Shown: positions 57,789-64,000 of the stretch, in pieces
Layout: every line of letters begins with the position of its first letter
Numbering within the stretch: the first letter of the stretch is position 1
DNA from: Punctularia strigosozonata HHB-11173 SS5
Lineage: Eukaryota; Basidiomycota; Agaricomycetes; Corticiales; Punctulariaceae
Length of the DNA stretch: 64,000 bases
NCBI RefSeq assembly: GCF_000264995.1
Contig: NW_006767448.1
Span: 62,001 to 126,000 of the forward strand
Direction: 5' to 3'
Program-made: the position numbers and the translations under genes
The notes under the pieces: generated by a model
Databases searched by the model: none
Seen by the model: the letters and a program-made list of their open reading frames with translations, nothing else
What the model was told of the DNA's origin: nothing

Positions 57789-58302
57789 GGTATCGCCTCA
57801 GGCTCTGCGGAGATGCTTTTGAGCGGTCCTAATTTATAGCTAGTGGTAGGCGCTGGAGTAATGCCAAAGAAACAATTTGGCGCTGAACCATGGTGCACAC
57901 CTGTGATCTGTATCGGTGCGACAGCCTCGCAACGTGTGAGGCTGGTCTAAAATCAGTACAAATTGAATCACGGTAGAGATAGGATAATAGAAGCCGATAA
58001 GACAGCCCCAGTTACCTTCGAGTGCATGCCTGTGGCCGAGAATAAACACAACTAATGAGAAAATGCTAGGAAAGAAGAGAAGAGACAAGCGCTCGGAGTG
58101 CTAGGTAACAGACTCTGAAACCCGCAAAGCGGAACTTACTGGCACCGCAGGATCTATCTTTGTATGAACCACCCTCATAGACATTCAATACACTCAAGAT
58201 ATATTTGTTATCTGAAACACCAGGAGCGGTAACGTAAATATTGCCCAACATGACACATGGACCAATCAATGGCGGCAGATATGCGTCAATAAATAACGGC
58301 AT
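57789..58302. other. Region between kinase E and the AT-rich gene
   Basis: About 510 bp. The part from about 58066 still looks coding on the reverse strand (FIDAYLPPLIGPCVMLGNIY, then VYEGGSYKDRSCGA) in the same frame as the open frame at 58303-58878, so it probably belongs to that gene. The rest shows nothing clear. Confidence 0.4.
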
Positions 58303-58878
58303 TCAGATGCTCGGATCCTGTGTACTTAAAGTTCTGAGATAAAGAGCTACGAGCGAACTGCACAACGGAGAGGCAGCCCTTTCGGCCAATGTTCCACGCA
58401 TGGTTGACATTTGCTGCATGTACTGACCAGGCTTATGAGCTGTGATGTAGTTGTCACTATTTACTTCTATGTGTATACCAGCGACAATTGATATACAATC
58501 CACATCCACATCAGGTATAATTTGAGGCCGCAAAACAAGTCTTTCAAATGGTGTGATCAACTTGATCATACCATCTTGCTGTAGCTTGTCATAGTATACT
58601 GCGTAATTAATACTGCACTGAGAAGTAAACTTAAAGGCCTCATTGGAACTGTGGAAAGTAGTGAGCGGGTGGTACAAGCATGGTTGATCTTCATATTGTT
58701 GCATCCGAAGGCATTCCAGCCGTTCCGTGTCAACTTCATCACGATGATGACCTTCATGAAAATTAGCTCCCGCAAAATGCATCATACGGACCGTTCTCTC
58801 GATGCTTCTGTCTTTCCTGTACGTGCATTGAGATCTAGAGTTAGAGTAATGGTCACGATATCTTCGTGGGTTCTTCAA
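58303..58878 (-). CDS. AT-rich hypothetical gene, incomplete
   Basis: A 191-residue open frame on the reverse strand whose base composition is clearly more AT-rich than its neighbours. The central part reads as a protein: DEVDTERLECLRMQQYEDQP, KFTSQCSINYAVYYDKLQQD, MIKLITPFERLVLRPQIIPD and VDCISIVAGIHIEVNSDNYI. Its 5' end may instead be spliced, since an alternative frame gives EDIVTITLTLDLNA joining in phase at about 58780. Coding-like sequence also continues beyond its end toward 58066, so the gene is either interrupted or has exons I cannot place. The family is not recognised. The odd composition amid a kinase array suggests a foreign or fast-decaying gene. Confidence 0.4.
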   Translation of the reverse strand: MKNPRRYRDHYSNSRSQCTYRKDRSIERTVRMMHFAGANFHEGHHRDEVDTERLECLRMQQYEDQPCLYHPLTTFHSSNEAFKFTSQCSINYAVYYDKLQQDGMIKLITPFERLVLRPQIIPDVDVDCISIVAGIHIEVNSDNYITAHKPGQYMQQMSTMRGTLAERAASPLCSSLVALYLRTLSTQDPSI

Positions 58879-59110
58879 ACACGTTTTGGTTGCTGCATGG
58901 GAAACACGGATTGTGAGCTGTGCACGTCCAACACAATGGCTTCTCCCTCACTGCACTATATTAAATTGGCTGGGGTACACGCATTGGTACACAGGAAACC
59001 GACAGAGAACAGTGCAAGCACCAAGCTTGAGAACACCTATTGTCACCCTGGGTAGTATCTCACTATACGTGGATACATTGGATTTTATATTGCGATGCAT
59101 CGTTTCATCC

Positions 59111-60683
59111 CTATGCGTTGATGTCGTGAAGCCTGTGGCAAACTTCCGCCATCCTAGGTCTTTCCTCTGGCTTCTGCCTCCAGCAATCGGTAATTAGTCC
59201 CCACATGCTGTCGGAGGGACATGTCGAATGACAGTCGCTCAGTCCTGGCCGCACAGGACGTCGGCCATGCACTATGGCATTGATTATTGATGCCTCGCGT
59301 CTCATTTCGTGGAACGGCACTTTCCCGGTATATATCTTCATGCCAAGGACTCAGAAACAGTCAAAATATAAAGCGGCATGAACACGTACCTCATAACATA
59401 CGCAGGCAAATGCAAAGACGTCCCCTTTGGGGGTCGGATTAGAAGATGAATCGCTCGGAGGGCCTGAGCACATGCTCTCAGGATCTAGTAGCTCAGGAGC
59501 AGTCCATCGACCGCCTTGGTGATGCCGTGATAGCGCCTGTGTCGCAAGCTCGTTTAACATTCGTGAAAGTCCAAAATCGGCTAAGCATGGTTGTTCTTCA
59601 TCGTCGATCAAGACATTAAGCTGCATCCATGTCAGCGACGCATCGATTATGTACAGTGCACACATACAGCGCGCAAGTCCCCGTGAACAACGTTCATGCG
59701 ATGTAAATACGCTACACCTTCCGAAATGCCAGATATCTGCATACAGCTCAGTTTGGCGAACGCTTCGCATCTCTGATTATCTGGTCGAACACATACAAGA
59801 TGTTTGAGCTTTTCAGCACTATGAGGGATTCCCATCCGAAGATAATCGTGCAAGTTGCCATTCTTCATCCAAGGGGTGACAATACAGGGTAAGGTAATTT
59901 CTGTCTCCGCAGAGGATGAAATTTGCGCGTCGGCGGCAACACTCGGTCTGTCCTCAAAGCGTGCGAAGGTCAATCCAATGAGGCGTAGCACGTTACGATG
60001 CGAAACCAGTTGTAACGTGAGGCATTCTTCAATTAATGCCTGATAACCAGTGTTTACACCAGTCAAGACAGGATCGCCATGAAGCCGGATAATATACGTG
60101 CCTTTGTCCGAAATTGTTGTTCATTGTCGGATCCGCCATATACTCGGAGCTTCTTCACTGCGACCAACTGACTGCACCATTCGCCCTGATATACGTCTGA
60201 GAACCCGCCGAACCTCTGCCCTTGACGTTTGAGGAGAACATTCCGAAGGTAGAAAGTGTCCGGAAATACGCCCGTGAAGCAGGTTAATTTCTGGAGTATT
60301 CGGAAGATAACAGGGACGAGCGCAGGATAATTGGGAGAGTCGCGACATTGCTCCAGATACTGACCATGCGGGAAATCCAACGGTGAAAGCGTAGGCCAGG
60401 GGAAGATTCTAGTCAATACGCGCGCACATCTGGAGCTATACGAATCAATGCCTACCGTAACGAGTTGACTTATGAGCTTGATCGCACCGTCTCGGTCCGT
60501 TGTGAATGTGTCGCCTTCGATATAGTTATGTTCGGGGAATACTATGTTCAGTATTGCCTGGTCGGGTGCGGTAATGCCTGCGGGAATGGATGTTAGCGAG
60601 CAAATACCAATATCATGATCTTCTGCCCTACGTATTCCGACTGTGGACCCCTGCTCAGTCTGCGTCGTAGTGACTGCAGGCAT
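59111..60683 (-). CDS. TKL-type protein kinase F
   Basis: The start at 60683 gives MPAVTTTQTEQGSTVGI; the first intron joins in phase to RITAPDQAILNIVFPEHNY, the same place as in its relatives. Then FRILQKLTCFTGVFPDTFYL; GGFSDVYQGEW; ATP lysine in VAVKKLR; LVSHRNVLRLIGLTF; LPCIVTPWMKNGNLHDYL; VAYLHRMNVVHGDLRA; LNVLIDDEEQPCLADFGLSR; GGRWTAPELLDPE; GDVFAFACVCYE; a C-lobe CWRQKPEERPRM and the stop at 59111 after RLHDINA. All core motifs are present. The unspliced first exon is also open, so either form of the leader could be read, but the spliced one matches the family. Confidence 0.77.
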
Positions 60684-62329
60684 ATCTCGAGACAGAGTAA
60701 CACGTTGCCCGTCGATAAGTCTATCTCATTAACATAAGTGATCAGTTTGGGCGGTCCGTTGAGGGTACGACAGACCTTCCAGATAAGTTTCCCATTGCCA
60801 ATAAGCATGGGGAGCGACGGATTGGTGATGAAGCGGAGAGAGTTCACAAGAATCGTTCTACGCACCTGCCTCACAAGCGACGATAAGCAGGCGTGAAACT
60901 TAGGAGTCTGGTGGCACGAACGCGGCGTTTCACCAAGGTTCACTCTGCCAGCAACGCACAGACCACATGCCCACCCAGTTTCCAGCTCTTCCTCAATTGC
61001 CCCGTGTTCGTTGCTCACGGGAGCTGTGATATATGTGAGAGTTACCGTTAAGCTTAAGACGGATAGCATGCATTCCCTGAAGGGACTTCTAGCGCTCAAT
61101 GCGGGTTCTATATTACACATTCAGCTCACCGCAGCATAAACCCGCGATTCACAGCTATTAGCGCTGGACAGGTGTATGACCCACAGCTTTCAGGGTTGCA
61201 GCCTCGTTTGTACGCGGTTTCCGAGCTTGAAGGGGCACCCTGACCTCTCACCGCCATGGGGAAGACGGTGGCGCAACCGATATTTCCTGTACGTCAACCA
61301 TGTGGTAAGTCATGCCAATCCGCGGTGGACCGACTTCCAGAGTTCGCTATACAGTCAACCCGCCCGGTTGATCTTGCGCTGGTCTGATACTTCGATTGTT
61401 CTCGAGCCGAATTTTGCTCCTTGTTTCTATTAAAAAATTGCGAGGCCGAAGTTTACCAATATAAGCATGCTACGCAGGCATGGACGTACTACGTACGCTG
61501 ATATGTATGGTTCGCGTACATAGCGCTCGAGCATCGAATCTCCGTCGTCGCCCAGATCTCCGCCGTAAATCACATGCGACGAATAACATGTCGTTCGGAC
61601 TTTCTGGAACCCATAGGCGCCCGGAGCACGTGACATTCATCGCGACGCGTGCTTCGCTTCCCCGGGGGCAGGTTGTCGTCAGGTTGCCGGTCAGTCGCGT
61701 GTTCCTCTCTAAAGTAGTCGACACGTTTAGTGACCCTTAGTTCACTTCTGGCGAGTTTCCGGAAGCGTGCGGACAGGAGACCCCCACCACCGGTGAAGTG
61801 TGGTCAATGCATGCGCGGAAGCGTTGTACTCATTATTGCTATATCCATGCAGTCTATGGCTCGCACGTACGATACGGATCTCACGAACCTCACGAACTTC
61901 AACGCTTGACAAGCGATGGGAAACTCCTGGTCGCTCCTTCGGCGTTCTTACGGGCACCAACAGGCTCCTTACAGTACCGCAAGGTCGTGGAGCGACAGCA
62001 ACGAATGCGTTACTCGGGAGCTTTCGGAGCCGAGTGGGCTCTACGACAACTTGGTACAGCAACTTCTTTCGCTCTATTGATCCATTTGACAACGTCGCGT
62101 TCAGACGCATGAGGAATCGTAAGCTTGGTTTGCTAAACTTTTTGTCGCGATTGAACGAGTCCTTCGTCCAGCGAAATATTTCCCTCTACTCCATTGCTTC
62201 TGCAAATATATCATCACGATTATTCGCATACCTGGCAAGAGGACCAAGCTACTGTCTGTGAGCTAGTAGCCCAATGCTTGCGGATTGGACGTTCATTAGT
62301 TTTTAGGTTTAAGCCCTTCGGAGGTAGAC
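60684..62329. other. Intergenic region between divergent kinases F and G
   Basis: About 1.65 kb. A reverse-strand frame of 175 codons (60593-61120) overlaps the start of kinase F and has a hydrophobic stretch but no family motif. Other frames (61430-62261) mirror each other on both strands. Promoters for both kinases should lie here. Confidence 0.4.
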
Positions 62330-63651
62330 ATGTTGCTGGCCCTGAAAACATCTATGGACTCCGAGACTGGTAACACTACCCACAAATACGCTGGACCCGC
62401 ACTTCTGCGACAACTGCAGGCCGTGAGTATAACTCATGACAGCTCATTCCTGCCTGACGGGACGGTCTCCCACAGAAAATATATCATGTCGACTCGAGCT
62501 TGGCAGAGCCAAACCTGTGGGGCAACGCGCTGCGACTATACCAGCGTGTCGCATCTGAGCTTGATCGATATCCGCGAGCGCTGGTGTTGAACGATGTTGA
62601 GACAGATCTCGCCAATCCGATATTTGACGGGCATTATGCAGACGTATTCAAGGGACACAGCGCGGATGGAGATGTCGCGGTCAAACGATTTCGATTGGCC
62701 GGTACAAGCAAACAAAATCTAGACTTCTCTAAGGTAAACTTTGTCCTGCCATGGCGAAATGAGTCTGATCTATACTCGAAGGCCTTGCTTGCCGAAGCCT
62801 TGGTATGGCGCCATCTGGATCACGCCAATATTCTCCCTTTTCTAGGACTGATGACCAGTAGTGAGCAAGACGAGCATCACGCCGAGTTGTCCCTACTGTG
62901 CATGGTTACACCTTGGGCCCAAAATGGCAATCTGCGCAGATATCTTGATGCTACGGAAGGCATCAGCCTGTCCGAGAAACACAGTTTGGTAAGTCATTTC
63001 ACTTCCTCACGTTCGTTTATCATATACCCTCCCGACATAGATACTGGGTATCGCAGAAGGTCTGGCATATTTGCATGATGCTGGAATCATTCATGGGGAC
63101 CTTAGAGGAGTGCGTAGACTCGGTTTAACGAGTCGCTCGTTCTGAAGTGAGAACACGCGCTGAAGGTCAATATTATGGTGGACGCAAACTCGTGCCCGCG
63201 TCTGGGTGATTACGGACTGTCCCAATTGGTGGAAGCATGGCCAGTTCTTGCGTCTCGCAAGAAGGCCGAGGGGCCCACTCGCTGGACGGCGCCCGAGCTA
63301 CTGTCACCCGAGCACTTCGATCGCGAAAGCTCAGAACCTACGTATGCAAGCGACGTATACGCGTTCGCCTGCGTGTGCTACGAGGTAGGTTCGGAACACC
63401 GGCAAAGGCAATAGCTCATCGCCACGTTGCTTTCGCAGGTGTATACTTCTCAATCCCCGTTTCATGCTTTGAAGCGCGAGGCTAGTGTCATATTCCGGGT
63501 TCTCGATTCGAAACGCCCCGAGTTCACAGTCGAGGATTGCGCCGGTGGACTGCCGCCACAGGCTATGCAAGAGCTCATACGACGAAGTTGGGACCAGATG
63601 CCGGACAATCGACCCCAAATTCACGAAGTGCTGCGGCGTCTGAAACAGTAG
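62330..63651 (+). CDS. TKL-type protein kinase G (DYG variant)
   Basis: Closest to kinase C in this window. The region just before the kinase domain, AEPNLWGNALRLYQRVASEL and DRYPRALVLNDV, matches VTDPRLLRPALRVLHSLAPQ and LDRYPENLMLHEV of kinase C. Then FDGHYADVFKGH; ATP lysine in VAVKRFR; LVWRHLDHANILPFLGL; LLCMVTPWAQNGNLRRYL; LAYLHDAGIIHGDLRG; VNIMVDANSCPRLGDYGLSQ; RWTAPELLSPEHF; DVYAFACVCYE; a C-lobe SWDQMPDNRPQI (Ser in place of the usual Cys) and RRLKQ-stop at 63649-63651. The ATG at 62330 is the likely start, but the exons between 62330 and 62500 are not fully resolved. It is the only kinase on the plus strand. Confidence 0.72.
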
Positions 63652-63800
63652 ACCATGCATCATACGTTCGATGTTTGAGATCATCTCCGTTCTCGCCTGT
63701 CATGCATAGTTTATGCGCTTGGTCTTTGTTGCCTTTTCTGAACCTCTTCACGATACTTCATCAGCATCAGCCGCTCACGTACATACCCCGTAGTTTCTTA

Positions 63801-63967
63801 GGCGCTGTACGGTACACGGGTGATTTGAGAGAATCACCCGTCTTTGCGATTTGACCTTCCGTGAAAGGCAATAGATGGCTCTAAAAATTTCCGGTTAAGG
63901 CAAAGGCGTCCTATAATGGTAACCCTGAGTCGCAAAGACCTGAGTCACTCGTGTACCGTACAGCGCC
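63801..63967. mobile_element. PIF/Harbinger-like MITE, 167 bp
   Basis: The ends are inverted repeats of about 23 bp starting ggcgctgtacggtacacg, with one mismatch before tga. TTA lies directly outside both ends (63798-63800 and 63968-63970), the target duplication typical of PIF/Harbinger elements. A second inverted pair inside (gtctttgcga at about 63839 against tcgcaaagac at about 63930) and a 10-bp hairpin (cgggtgatt...aatcacccg near 63817-63842) make almost the whole element foldable. There is no coding frame. It lies 150 bp after the kinase G stop. Confidence 0.85.
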
Positions 63968-64000
63968 TTACATATACTGACCTGATATGTTCACTTACCT

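Noticed and set aside
60593-61120. Open frame of 175 codons on the reverse strand with a hydrophobic stretch
   Set aside because: It overlaps the first exon of kinase F, where another frame is clearly used, and shows no family motif or consistent codon bias.
1-64000. tRNA or rRNA genes and CRISPR arrays
   Set aside because: B-box-like ggttcga stretches (for example near 10983 and 32630) lack a matching A box and cloverleaf. No rRNA-like or regularly spaced repeat array was seen.

Overview
The window looks like a gene-dense nuclear segment from an agaricomycete (basidiomycete) fungus. The genes have many short GT-AG introns of about 50-60 nt, often with G/C-rich third codon positions. Several encoded families are typical of mushroom and wood-decay fungi: two membrane proteins with the basidiomycete DUF6533 domain, a SKN1/KRE6-type glucan-synthesis protein, a secreted GH20 hexosaminidase, GH31 alpha-glucosidases and many tyrosine-kinase-like (TKL) kinases. 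Gene models were built by reading frames across splice sites by eye. Ends are given exactly where start and stop are clear, and as unresolved where they are not. All homology statements come from recognising families, not from a search.

Left part (1-31.6 kb): mostly ordinary housekeeping and wall/secretion genes. In order: a GH20 beta-hexosaminidase; a SKN1/KRE6-like GH16 membrane protein; two tandem DUF6533 seven-helix proteins; a cofactor-independent phosphoglycerate mutase divergent from a tiny mitochondrial ribosomal protein bL33m gene; a secreted LPMO-like protein with an N-terminal histidine; an unknown secreted protein; a seven-helix membrane protein; a large Ser/Pro-rich protein with a very long intron that itself looks coding; an ATP-dependent DNA ligase preceded by four tandem SWIM zinc fingers; and a small DDR48-annotated-type protein.

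Middle (31.6-37.8 kb): gene-poor DNA with a complete-looking 394-bp non-autonomous hAT-type element, a tiny charged-peptide gene, and a many-exon protein whose N-terminus resembles the four-helix domain of MLKL-like proteins.

Right part (37.8-64 kb): an intact GH31 alpha-glucosidase, then seven TKL-type kinase genes (six on the minus strand, one on the plus strand). A segmental duplication has copied part of the GH31 gene together with its convergent kinase neighbour. The GH31 copy is a pseudogene that has lost the exon carrying the catalytic nucleophile. Five kinases share a short N-terminal leader and a first intron at the same codon. The other two share a different leader and carry DYG instead of DFG. 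This local, recently expanding kinase array next to an MLKL-like protein is the most interesting system in the window; any signalling or self-defence role is inference. A 167-bp PIF/Harbinger-like miniature element closes the window.
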